Made by a program: the position numbers and the translations under genes
Part shown: positions 10,971-31,308 of the stretch, one piece after another
Numbering within the stretch: the first letter of the stretch is position 1
Layout: each line of letters begins with the position of its first letter
Origin: Trichoplax adhaerens
Taxonomy: Eukaryota > Placozoa > Uniplacotomia > Trichoplacea > Trichoplacidae
Length of the DNA stretch: 64,000 nt
Direction: 5' to 3'
Assembly (NCBI RefSeq): GCF_000150275.1
Contig: NW_002060946.1
Span: 1,113,815 to 1,177,814 of the forward strand
The notes under the pieces: model-generated
Database searches by the model: none
What the model was told of the DNA's origin: nothing
The model's input: only the letters and a program-made list of their open reading frames with translations

Positions 10971-13900
10971 AATGATGATGAATTAATGTCTTTCCTACTA
11001 CGGATAGAGATTAAGCATTAAAATGAAGAAATGGTTTAAATTGTAATATCCGACAACCATCAACCGTCAATTCTAGACCTGCTGGAAATGAATCATGCCA
11101 CTTACCTATAATAAAATGGCTCTTCAACTTCAAGTAGATATTACTAATTTATAAGCTAAAAATAAGATGGAAAAATCAATTTTGGAGCCATATAGCGGCT
11201 ACTATATTATCAAAGTAGAATTAATATAGATAGTTTATGATTCTTAACAGTGGATTTGCCTACCTACTAACTTTCTGACTACAAATGAGAACTAGTTGTA
11301 GTTGTAGTCGAAAAGTCGGTTTGGGGTTAGCATGTATAGTTACTAGGTCTTGTCTATCGATAAACTAATTTTCTACTATATCAAAGTAACATCGGATGAC
11401 AGTATTATTTGTACTGTCGATTTGGGAGTTAATTGATCTTTCAAACTAAATAATGCTAAACCATAGACGTGAAAGTTGATACAACAATGGAAGAGCAGCA
11501 GTTTGCTTATGCCTTTCTATAGTGTGTAATAATTCCAAAACTAGAATACGACTGAAACCTTACTTTATTAACTATATTATCCTAGGGTGACATTGGAACA
11601 ACTTGGTTTTATTGCAATATTTTCAGTATATTCGCTATTCATTAGCTATTGTTCACCTACTGTTGTTTCAATTTTATTTACCATCAAATACAATAATTGT
11701 AGGGCTATAGCTAAACAATTCTACTTACATACGTGATCTAATGATTGATAGTTGGAATAATTTCGTCATATATTAATGTTGTTATAAAATGGGCGTCTAT
11801 TCTCCACGCCCGTTACTGTCGTTGACATTGTTGTTATCTAGAGCTGGATACAGGGCGTAACAGCTATATTTTATTGACCAACATGATTGAACTTTTAGAT
11901 ACTCTTCTTCCTTTGAGGTGTTAACTACAAAGAGTTACACTATCTTAATGCTATGATTCCTTTACTGTAGTGTGAAATAGGACTGTTTTCAACGCTATAC
12001 TTGATTTACTATCGTCACGTATTAAGATCTCACCATAATTGGATTCTTTCCATATCCCTCCCCTTCTTTTCTTTCCCAATTTCTTTCGGGAGTTAGATAC
12101 CGTCATCATTCAATTTACATCGCATGTTGCATGATATTAGAAGACAAATGTCAACAAATGCTCTTAAATTGAGATGACTTAGTATCTAAGAACAAAAAAG
12201 CAACTGTTGTAATCAACATCTTTTTTCTTCGTCCTTTCAAACAGATCTATTACTTGAAATCAATCAATGGAGTAGGGGGTAATATCGTTTTTACGCGTGT
12301 TCTTTTCTATTTTTAGTTCCCATATAAATAGGTAAGGTAGAATATCAAATTGAATTAAGATGAAAGGGATGGAATGAAATAAGTGGCAGTTCAAGAATAT
12401 CATTACCGGCATAGAAATTAGCTATCTAAAGATAAAAAGTAGACGGTCCTTATAAAAGGATGAAATCATAAACTAAAGTTATACGTATAACACATGATTC
12501 ATCTGACCTAGTTAAAGCCTTCTGCTGTAATTTATTCATTTAAAGTTTAATCATGGGCGCTGTACAGATGTATGAGTTATTAATTCACCAAATTAAATAG
12601 ACTATGCAGTAGACTATATATTGGTCAAGGTTATTATTCTATGTTAACCAACATAGGAATAAATTTTTAACAGATTGAATGAAAATTATCCAGGCTAGGA
12701 CTATGATGGTCTATTGTTACCGTTGTCTATCAAATCATTTCCATAACTCTTTGATGATAACTATTACTACATTGTAAAGTCTGCTACTTGATATGTCAAA
12801 TTACAGAATCGGTAATCAATAGAATGTGGACCAATCTACTATTGCAACCTCAGATTTTATTCATACCTTAAATTAAATTATCCAAACTATTTAAATTGCC
12901 TATTGAAAGTTTCTCCAACTGCAAACTGCTTTGATAACTAAAAAATACTACATCCCATAGATTGTAGTCTACAGACTCCTATTTCGGTACAAGTGGTTAG
13001 AATAAATCACATATGTAACATTGTTGTCTTTTCATATTATTAATGCAAATGGTATATTATGTCATATCCAGTCGTTAGCTTCTCAATTAACCCTTTGTCA
13101 TATATGCGACTGTTTTCCATATCAAGTAATACTAAAGCAAATGAATATTTACATTACGATCTTGTCATCGAATAAATGAATTTTATTAAAATCCAATTAC
13201 AGTTGCACGGTAGTAAAACGAGGCATACTTGTATGACGCTTAAAAAGTATCTATAGACCTTTTCGATTCCAATGAATTTTGCCAAAATTCAATCTTACTA
13301 TTTATTCGGTATACCGTAATAATTACGGAAGCTTACGTAAATGTAACATAAATACTCTCTAGCAGTACAATATCTATCTACATACTGTATTAAATCTGTC
13401 AAAGATTCGATAATTGTTTCTTTTTAATTCGAGTAGTTAACTGGGAGGCTTAAAAGTTTATTCATTTTAACTATTTTCAATGGTCACTCTATGCGCATTT
13501 CCTTCTTGTTATTTGCTACCAAAGTATAGTATTTCCGATAGTTTTTAACGTATTTATAACCTACATTACATTAACGCATAACTACTGTATTGTAATTATA
13601 GCTATTAATACTCTCATATTAACTAAATATGATTATTAAAGTGTTCGTAATTTCTGTTTATGCACGAAATAATACGTTTACGGTTTATCTCGTCGCACTG
13701 GATCATGATTGCACTGTAGCGTGTTTCCAGTTACAAGTATTTACACTTCTGCACGTAAATGCCAATATTGCGGTCAAATTTGGTAAACGTAATGATATTG
13801 TAACAATCAACTTCAGTACATTTAAGTGACAACAGATGTAGGTACATAATTTTGATTTTATTTTCAGAAAATAAAAAAGCTGTTCTCAAATGTTATTGAC

Positions 13901-14410
13901 CAAATTTTGCTAATATTACATAAGATAAACTGTGATTATAGAAGATAAACTTCATATTATTTTTCCTTAAGAACTACGTGAAAAAAAGTAACGTTACCAA
14001 ATCATATAGTCAGATACTTAAAATTTTTACTTATAGTGCAAGGCGGATCAATTCGAGAACAGTAACTTTACGGAAGCGCTAAAATTTTTTCGCAATAACA
14101 AATGTTAATTTTTTTAATACTCAGAAACTGCTACGATTGTGGGATAGCCATTTTGTATCATCTAATAAAGAAATTTTTACATTCGGTTAATTATCGAGCT
14201 ATTTCGTTTGCTTTGAACCTTTAGCAGTCAAAAGTCTTCGCTATCATGCACTAAAGAAAATTTGACAACTCGATAACCTGGTTACGAAATATTCTATAGT
14301 CTAATAAGATTAATGCTAGGTAATTTGAAAAATGAATTGTTAGGGTTTTGTTGCTAAAACGGTCATGATATCGAGGTATATTGTGGTAAGATTGGGTGAA
14401 TCACATCCAT
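10971..14410. other. Intergenic, no gene seen
   Basis: This is the space between the CASK 3' end and the transporter start, both on the - strand. It should hold the transporter promoter. The frame at 13629-13829 has no recognisable motif. Confidence 0.5.
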
Positions 14411-22435
<8,025 letters not shown>

Positions 22436-22797
22436 TTCTAATGAAAACGACAGTACGTATCTATTTTATACGTAGGACCTAACCTTCGTCGACGGGAGGA
22501 GAGGTAGAAAAAAGTGAGAAGATAATATAATAAAAAAAAAATTATTATTTTGTGCTGTAGTTCCAAATGTTACGCGTGCGGACCGGTATGGTACGGTACG
22601 AGCAGCAGCATACTGTACAATCAGTACAGTAGAAGCAATCTTGACTGATAGTATCAACTGGATGAGCGACAGGGACTGGTCCGAGACTGTGCACTATGCG
22701 CAGTAGAGTGGCGTATGCTGTAAACACTTCGCCAGTCTGTAGTCCGTACCGAACAGTGAAGTGAAGTTCTGTAGTTGTTGAATCATGAGCTCAGAAC

Positions 22798-22858
22798 GGT
22801 GTACAGTACAGTACGCCTACACGTACAGTACACTGTACTGTACACTGTACATTGTACA
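22798..22858. repeat. GTAC/TGTAC palindromic cluster 1
   Basis: This is a run of overlapping GTACAGTAC, TACACTGTA and TGTACA words, self-complementary at many offsets, about 360 bases upstream of the CASK start codon. Confidence 0.8.
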
Positions 22859-23213
22859 TAGTGAAGTGTAAATAGACCTGAGAAAGGTTCGGTTCGGTTC
22901 AATACCTTTGTGATCTATGTCTGTGTTAAAGTACAGTATTAGTAACTTTCACACGCTTTATGTAAATCTAAATTACATATCTACATAAGGTGTTTATTCC
23001 CCATCGACTGATACCAAATTTGTCTAATTTGGTCTTAAAATTGTGTTTTCATATCATTTCAATCGCCGGGAATTCTTTTTGAGACACCCTCTAATAGTCC
23101 CTAGATATTTTACTGTATAAAGAACGCTTGTTACAGCGAACATCAAGAAATGAAGGTGAAAAGACTGTATGATTTGAGCCGTTTCAGACACGAATCAGAG
23201 ACATCTACGATTC

Positions 23214-23312
23214 TACTGTACAATGTACTGTACATTCATAGAGTCGTGCAGTACAAAATCTTGACTCGCTGTACAGTACAGTACAGTGTACAGTACAGTA
23301 GTACGTTACAGT
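23214..23312. repeat. GTAC/TGTAC palindromic cluster 2
   Basis: Runs such as CTGTACAGTACAGTACAG and TGTACTGTACATT form nested palindromes. Composition matches clusters 1 and 3. Confidence 0.8.
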
Positions 23313-23459
23313 AAAACAGAAATTTAACTACGGATTGGAAATCTTCAACTACAGTAATACTGTACACTATCGTTTGAACTACTTTTACATGATTTGATCA
23401 ATATTAAAGCATTTTCAGTACTTATTTAATAATAATAATCTGGAACGAAACAGATCACG

Positions 23460-23520
23460 CTGTACAGTGTACAGTGCACAGTGCACAGTATATACTGTAC
23501 TGTACAGTACCGTGCAGTGT
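23460..23520. repeat. GTAC/TGCAC palindromic cluster 3
   Basis: CTGTACAGTGTACAGTGCAC followed by further CAGTGCAC, TACTGTACTGTACAGTACC and GTGCAGTGTCAC. The two arms can pair as an imperfect hairpin. Confidence 0.8.
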
Positions 23521-23676
23521 CACTAGAGCACAGTAGACAGTAAAATGTAGGATGAATGATCACTGAACAAGTAGTAAATAGTGCAAGACTCGGCTTGAAA
23601 AAGCTCTCTATGCCCGTGAAATGAGAGGCTATACAGTTAAATCGATACGCGTAACGTCACGAATCAAGGTGGCTAT

Positions 23677-23735
23677 TATAATATAATATATAATATATAT
23701 AATATAGGGAAAATCCCTATAATATACAGTATATA
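23677..23735. repeat. AT microsatellite with short inverted repeat
   Basis: TATAATATAATATATAATAT-type sequence followed by the inverted pair TATAGGGA/TCCCTATA around 23704-23722. Confidence 0.7.
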
Positions 23736-26700
23736 ATCAGTGAGGCACTAACATGAACACTTGGACTGTGGACACGAATTCGGTCCTGTTCTCAACTGGC
23801 TGCATAATTGTGTTTTGCAACTTCTTATCCACTCCAAAGGAGTGATTTTATAGGGTTGAGTTTGAGGCACTCCGACAACCGGCAGCTGCGATTTCTTTTT
23901 AATGGGTGAACAGTCGCCAACTCTCAGAATTTTTCTTCCTTTCTTATTATTTGTTGCCAAATCGATTTTGTGTGGAAGAGCGAGCTGTACAAACAGATTC
24001 GTTTTAGCCACACGATAGGATATCCTGCAGTAGCGCTTAACGTAGTGACATTAACACTAGTCATTGTTGTGACAGGTTCGCTTATTTTCATCGTTTATCT
24101 TGCATGGTGATATAATGATCGCAAGCTGTGATTGATTAATAAACTTTGTACTGTATTGTATCTACGCAAATTATTGAGAGTACAATATTTTGTTCTGAAG
24201 TAGAAATTGATTCCAATAGGACAGGTAAAGGAGTGTTTCTTAACTGCAGCTGTGTGAAGAGCTAAAAGTAACTATCAGAAATGATTGAAATCTTGACGGA
24301 ATAAAACGTGCAATATACTAATTACAAAGGATGGGTCAGCAGCAGAATATTGTAGACAAGTTGTTCCTTGCTGATATCTTTTTATACGGCTAACAAGAAA
24401 GATGATTATAGTAGATCAATATTAATTGATGCCAATAATTATAATTAGCAATATACTGCTGTTCTAATCAAAACCTGGTAAGGTGAATTAGCAGAGGGGG
24501 TGATGAAATGATTCTTTGTGTTACGCTGGCGCAATATGGATGCACCTAAGCAAAACCAGATCATTATTTGATTTATTTCCATCAAACAGTTATCGAATTA
24601 GTCTCTAGGGGTTATCGACTGGCATACAGGCGTAATTTTTTTTGAACAGACTACGTTCTAAATAGGAATACTGGTTCTAAAGCTGCAAAGGACCAGGGTT
24701 ACCATATCAAAACCACGTTGCTCTATCAACATTTTATAAATACAATATACTAACAGGATACGACAGTATATAATAAACTTGATCTATATGGGAACTGAAA
24801 ACAGAACTATGCCGATACGAAAGTAAATGAATCAGAAATTAGCAACATTAAGTAACAATAACTATAATTCATTGATATAAACCATCAATAGGACTACATA
24901 TCGAGAGTACACATTTCATGACATGTAAAATTTATAAATGATGTAGAGTACATATTTAATGGAAGTATTCCTATCACGGACACTGTTAAAATGAAAATGA
25001 CTGAATAATACAGTTAGGATCAGTTTATTATTGAATTACAGTTATCATTATATTGCAAGTTTTCTCAGGTTTTAGAAGAGTAAACTATAATTCAAAATTT
25101 AGTGAGAGATTCCATATTATGTCTACTGTAAGAATACTACGGTAGATATTACATTTAATGAGCCCAAAAGCAAGAAAAAAACATTCCTAAAGATCTGTTC
25201 ATAGGTTCTAGGTAATATTGATATTATAATTTATTGATGTACGAATTAATATTGCATACATTACAGCTATTTGATTCTAATCGATATTATGTCATGCAAG
25301 TCTTTCTCTAATTAGTATGCACAAGCTGAATATAATTGTGCGTATGTTTTAGACCATGGTTTTTATATCATATTACAATTGATGCGATACAAGGTATTTC
25401 CATCGCTAGCAAATCCGTTATTAGAATCACACTCTCTATTTAAAATGTCGTATATTATTAATGATTTATTACATTAGCTTAGAGTTGAAGGGCAGTAAAA
25501 AAAATAACTCTTTCAAGTTGTATTGATCCTATTTTCTCCATTATCTAAAATAGCTCGCCTTTAGCAATTTTACTCACAGTAATCATAGAAAACTGAATTT
25601 AGAATTTAAAATAACGAAAAGTTATTTTACAGAAACATGTAGTTTTCTATTCTTCTGGTCAATTAGTCTGCCCGTAATGCTATTGTTAATTTCTAACTCT
25701 AATGAAGGTAAATTGTTAAGTTAAAGAGCAGCACATTTACTCTAGAGGACTAACGTAAGTTTTACACGGCGAGTGTAGTGCTTTTTAAGAACTAAAATAC
25801 CACTTCAGTACACCATTTAGTAAAAACTCGATCTTGTTCATGCCATATTGCCACTGCAACAATACGATGGTGGATCTGTGCTTATTTTGACTATCAAATT
25901 ATCCATTCCACACCAATAACTTTGTCTCACTATTCAAATACCATTTTAAATTTTTAAGTTGGCGTGTAAAGGTAAACCAGGATGAAAGATATTAATTATT
26001 TAGATCAGTTTGATCAACACAGCAGATATTTCTAGACAACCTTTGGATTGGCATAACTGTCAGCAATAAATTACTTTGCATCAGAAATCAGAGATGTAAA
26101 ATATTAAAAAATATACAGTATAGCAGATAAAAAATCATGCCGTAAAAGTAATGTTGATCGATGACTCTAATTAAAGCAGAAGGTCTTTAGAAAATTTCTT
26201 TAACGCATGCACCTACATAGGGTACCTAGATGTGTAATCATGCTTTTTCTCGTTATTTATTTTCGAGAAGTTATATTTAGCGCTGAAAGTAATATTTATA
26301 CGGACATGTTGTCTTATTGGTATATTTTATTATAAGTATATACTCAATAGTACTATGCTATTTTTATTGCATCTAGAGTTTTAATAAATTGCTAGCAGTT
26401 TGTAAAGTAAGAAAGTTAAATGCTTAAAACAACATTATTGTCTTCTTAAGTGGTCTCTTGCACTGAAATAAATGATAATGTAAGAGCAATTGTCTTAAAA
26501 TGAATAATATTAAACAATATATAGTCTAGACGCCCGATGTAGCAATTGCTAATATATTGTTACTGCTTTTGTTTAAGATATAAGTCTATTTAGATTATTT
26601 TAATCTCTTACTTTAATAATTTATAAAGCAAGTACTATAATAACTTCTATTTCAATAGAATTGATGAAAAACTGATGTCAAATAAAGTTGTTACAACCTA

Positions 26701-28507
26701 GCGTGCTATGCCATATCACCACATTCCCAGTGTGAAACGATTAATAACCACAACAAGCGCCAAACAATCTTTTGACTCTATGAAGATCTATTTGAAGGCG
26801 AATGTCTAATCCATCGATTATTCGTAAGTATATCATTTAGCCAAGCATATGATTAAGAAATAGTTATTTTTCCTACAAGCAACTAAATTTATATCATGAC
26901 AGAATAACTAGTATTGACAGTGAATAATTAATAGTATATCCAATAGGAACGATTACTAGATTCAAGAGAAGGTGTTTGTAGTTTAACTGCCTAGCAGTGG
27001 CTTGACATATTGTATAACATTATTTTTGATATTCTGTCTCATTCACATTGATTTTGCTCTACAAGATTAGGTTATATCCTACTATTGTAGTTAAATCTAA
27101 CATAGCTTTACTCTGGTAAGGTCTACGATTACTATTACATTGATTAATGCTGATCGCAAACGAGTTTAAAACTGATATTTAAAAACCTTTTTAGGCCCTA
27201 AAGCTATATAAAATTAAGTCAGCAATTATTAGAATTTTTAAAGGCACTTCTGTTATTAATTTCTCAAAATGTGATCGTATACAGTAACTTTCCTCCCGTG
27301 TTAATATAATATCTAAGATTCAATGGTAGAATTTATGTGTTGTATTTAATCAGTATCAAGATACGTCAATTGATAGGATAGCGCCTAAGCAGGCCTAAAA
27401 TTCCTGATACAATGTATATTAAATTTAAATCTAGACTGTACTGCTATAATAATAAATTATAGTATAGATAATAATTGTAGCATAAAGTAGCCTTTACTAC
27501 GGATTAATTTGACACATTTTATTTTCTTAAACCATTATCGTTTCCAGTATTCTGTAGTACTAACTGAAATATAGTCAAAAGCTTTATGTATGTTGGCAAT
27601 ACTCACATTCAGCCTTAGTTCTAACAGAAAGCCCAAATAGAAACAACTTTCTCATTCTCGTAGCTTAATTTCTTTAATCTTTTATAACCTTAGCAGTCAT
27701 GAGAATTGTAGCGATAATTTTTTGTTATTCTGGTCGATATGAAAAGTTTCTTAAGAATCCTTTAATTTTGCAATTTAGGATAAATATTTAGAAGTCTTTA
27801 TTACGATGCTAAATTGTGTTTAGAAGGTTTATAGACTGGATTTTGAGGGTGTTGCAGGCTCTCCTGTAGAATAAGATCCTTTTACTTGAATCTGTTTCAT
27901 CCGGAATCAGAATTGAATAGCATTTAACCGAAATAGATAATTAATCTTGCTGGTTAGACAATTATTGTGCCACCTGCAACGAAATAATATTTTTTCTTTG
28001 CTATTTTGCATAGTTATTATCCGAATCATTGATGGTGATGATTAGATATCTTCCTGTGTTCTCTTGTAGCAACAACAAACAACTGGAAATTTAGTCAATA
28101 GCTTTATTTGTGAGGGCAAAGAACTTAGAGTAGAAAATTTTAATTTCTCACCCTCCTTCCCTGTCATCTACATTTTTACTACAACTAGCAGTGCCTTTAA
28201 ATAAATTATCCCAATAGTTTCACTGTCATTAAAGTAATTGAATTTTATTTTTCCTCAATCGAAATGGGTGAAATATTGAGCTCTTTATGTGTTGAGGAGT
28301 TCTATAACGAATTTATTTCGATAGATCTTAAAAATATTTTCTTTTCTGATCAAATATATTTAAGATTACGTAAATAGTTTAATTTTTTACCTTTGATTTC
28401 GAAAGTGCTTTGACTAAAATTTTGACCTTAAAATTCCTACAGTAAAGGCTTGCAGTTATGATTATAGTATACAGCAGATATCTTACCAACGAAAACTCTT
28501 CGTTTTT

Positions 28508-29496
28508 ATGATTTTAGGTTCTGTGAGTTGTCGCAAATCAAGGCATAAGGCTGTTCCTTGTATCATTCATTGCGAATTTGAGAATGGATTAAAAAAGAAG
28601 ATGGAACGTTTATATCGGCCTATGTTGGATTATATCAATTCTACTCGTCAATGCATATCTATAGAGGACGATTCGAAGCGAAGCTTTAATCGAAGCAGAA
28701 ACAGTTCTTCTTCAAGTAAGTAACGCTTAGATAATAATGAATAAGATCTGAATTGAGAAGAAAGTATTTGCTCTTTATATAATTGGGAAATTTATGGTAG
28801 AGCCATAAAAATGGCCGCAAGTAATTTTCTCAACTAGGAAATTGCTTAATGTTAAAATCCCAGTTCTTATTTGCTTGCATAGGTGAGGATATCAACCAAT
28901 TTGATGTCGGTAAACCCAAAATTTTATCATTAGGTATTCAACTCTTTCTTCATGAATGTAACTACGGAAATTACCATGATAACATCAGAAATTATCTACA
29001 GCAATCAATATGGAATATTAAACTTAATGTTGCATTGTCATCAACGTACATAAAATCCTGTCCTCCAAATGATAATTTAGAATCTTATGTTGCCAATGGG
29101 CCTATGATGCCTTGGTGGGCAATCAGGACAATCCATTCTGGCAAAGAAGTTATTCGCATTAATCTATTTGTTAATGATTTGGATAATATGTTGCAATTCT
29201 ATGAAGTTATACTGCGGCAGCAACCTCAAATTAAGCGAAAAGATTTTTGCTGTTTTACCTTAGTTCGATATCCGGAATTTGATTTTCAATTTTCATTGAA
29301 AGCATTAAATAAGTTAAGTCCTAAGCCCACCCCAACTGATGATTTCTTACTAGAATTTTTTCACACTGGTTATTCATCACTAGTTAATTTATTACCAGAT
29401 TGCGTTACCCTAGTTAGCAAGAAATGCTGGAAAATAAAGGATCCGGAAGGTAACACTCTCCTATTACACGAAAAATCAGTTGTTATTAAAAATTAA
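28508..29496 (+). CDS. FAM124: FAM124 family protein (glyoxalase-like domain)
   Basis: Two exons, 28508-28715 and 28883-29496, joined in phase 1, give 273 residues. Exon 1 encodes the first strand and helix (KAVPCIIHCEFENGLKKKME). Exon 2 has the core matching vertebrate FAM124A/B in order: an IQLFLHE strand, PWWAIRTIHSGKEVIRINLF, an LQFYEVILR helix, DFCCFTLV, LLPDCVTLVSK, and the final WKIKDPEGNTLLLH. The fold resembles vicinal-oxygen-chelate/glyoxalase domains; biochemical function of FAM124 is not established to my knowledge. The start is uncertain. The ATG is followed at once by ATTTTAG, which could instead be an acceptor giving an exon starting at 28518 in the same frame, with further 5' exons upstream. 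Compared with vertebrate members it lacks their long disordered C-terminal tail. Confidence 0.85.
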
Positions 29497-29557
29497 TCCG
29501 TCAGATATACTTCAAGCCATAATTTATTTTCAACTTTTATTTACTATAACCGTAAGA

Positions 29558-29563
29558 AATAAA
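29558..29563 (+). promoter_or_regulatory. Probable poly(A) signal of FAM124
   Basis: Canonical AATAAA 62 bases downstream of the TAA stop. Confidence 0.55.
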
Positions 29564-31308
29564 GCAATATGAAGTACCTTGTAATATTATTAACAGGCTT
29601 AAACGATTAAAACTTAATACTAGCACCTTATTTTATGGATTAACGGAATTATTCAAAGTTTCTAATTTGTTCTTTATTTTTTGCTGTCTGCACTAATCCT
29701 AAAACATATATATGACTTGATATTATTGCATAAAAAGTAGCATTAATTTCATTTTTAACTGCCATATTTTTGCTATGATTTGATTCATTAAACGTTGTGT
29801 CAGATTAAACTTATATATATGTAGTAATCTGGCAAGTCATAAATAAAATGTTTGCTATTTAAGAAGCTTAGATTTTGAATTGCAAACTCGTGTAGCGCTA
29901 GTATGGCTAATAGATAGACCAGTTCTTGCTATTTAAAGCAAGACTTTAATGATATCTTTAGAAAATTAATTTTACGGTATCTCATGTGCAATTAATATTA
30001 AGCATCTATCCATTGATAGATTAAAGAAATGGATCAAAACTGAAATTAGTTTTGAGCCTGCCATAAACAAATTCTCTAAATGTAATAATACGCGATTTAT
30101 GTACTGTAGAATAGATAGTAACTAGTATACAGCTATTCATACTATGGCTGATTACATGCAGTATTGTGGATTTCAATCACTCCGATTATAGCTCATCGGA
30201 TAATCATCCCTGATAACGGTTTATTCCGATATTGTCATAAATAGAATTGACTGTTTTTTGGAATATATGGATACTGTAGTAGACCATTTCTTAAAATGAT
30301 ATCAGCGTACCCCTAGTTAACTCTCCAGCAATTTTCGTATCTATGGTAAAATCTTCATGGGCTCGTCAATGATTTGTTAAAGCAAATAAAAAAATGGAAC
30401 TTTAATCTCATTTATGCTAGCGAATTTAATAACCTACTATTCATATTGCCAGCAACTAGAAACTTTTCGTCATATTTCTTAAAGTCTGGATTTAGGTATA
30501 TATGAGCACTGACAACTTACGATAAATAGTACATAAAGTTGTAAAAGTAATTTCATAGGAAATTAACTCTTGCTCATTTCTGGCAGTTGTACACCTTCTT
30601 TACTTTTAATATATGCGTATATATAAGATAGGTATGTTGGTAGTTATTTAAAATAAAAATCAGAATATTTTTCGACTTGGTCATAATCAGCTTGTGATTT
30701 GCTATTCTTACATCATAATTTTTCGTACTATGGTTTGATCAGTAAAGTTTTGACATAGAGTGGCTGTGATACATTAGTTATTATATATATGTTACGTATA
30801 TATAAAAACGGAAGTAATGTTTGATGATACCTACGACATTACAATTTTCTTGACGCTATAAGACAATGTACACATCGTTACTTTTAGTTCAAGAAGATTT
30901 CAGTAGCAATTAAATATAATTCTTTGATTTTTGAAATGATTAATATACTAATTCAAGATTAAATTATTATATAATTGTTTTTGATGTATATCATATATAT
31001 AGCATGTACATTATATTAGTGATACATAATCTTAATCATTCTTACTTCATTACTGATCATTGCTCAAAATTAAAGATAATTTGGGATCGGATTCTTAAAG
31101 ATAATACCGACATAAATTTACCAGACAAGAATAATTTCTTGCACATTCTTGTTATACTTTTATATATTTATATATATCACAAATTGCTAGTAACTGATAT
31201 ATTTCATTTGCGATTTATGTACATTTAATATAGAGAGTAATATCGTATTGGATGACCGACTATAATATATCATAATCAAATGATTTCTATTTAGAATTGT
31301 CTTAAGTA
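29564..31308. other. Intergenic between convergent FAM124 and TMTC1
   Basis: AT-rich with no recognisable coding or RNA gene. A possible ATTAAA poly(A) signal for TMTC1 lies on the - strand at 31224-31229, 80 bases past its stop. The frame at 31004-31228 is low-complexity and has no homology that I recognise. Confidence 0.5.

Larger units (their letters stand above)
22436..28507. other. Long gene-poor interval between divergent CASK and FAM124 genes
   Basis: It should contain the promoters of both neighbours. The CASK-proximal kilobase is locally less AT-rich and full of GTACAGTAC-type palindromic runs (separate entries). An AT microsatellite lies near 23677-23735. From about 24.1 to 28.4 kb I see only AT-rich sequence with frequent stops in all frames. 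Confidence 0.5.

Noticed and set aside
13629-13829. 66-residue + strand frame
   Set aside because: No motif and isolated in AT-rich intergenic sequence.
22798-23520. CRISPR-like array from regularly repeated short palindromes
   Set aside because: There are no equal-length spacers or constant repeat unit, and the genome is eukaryotic; these are overlapping palindromic microsatellite words.
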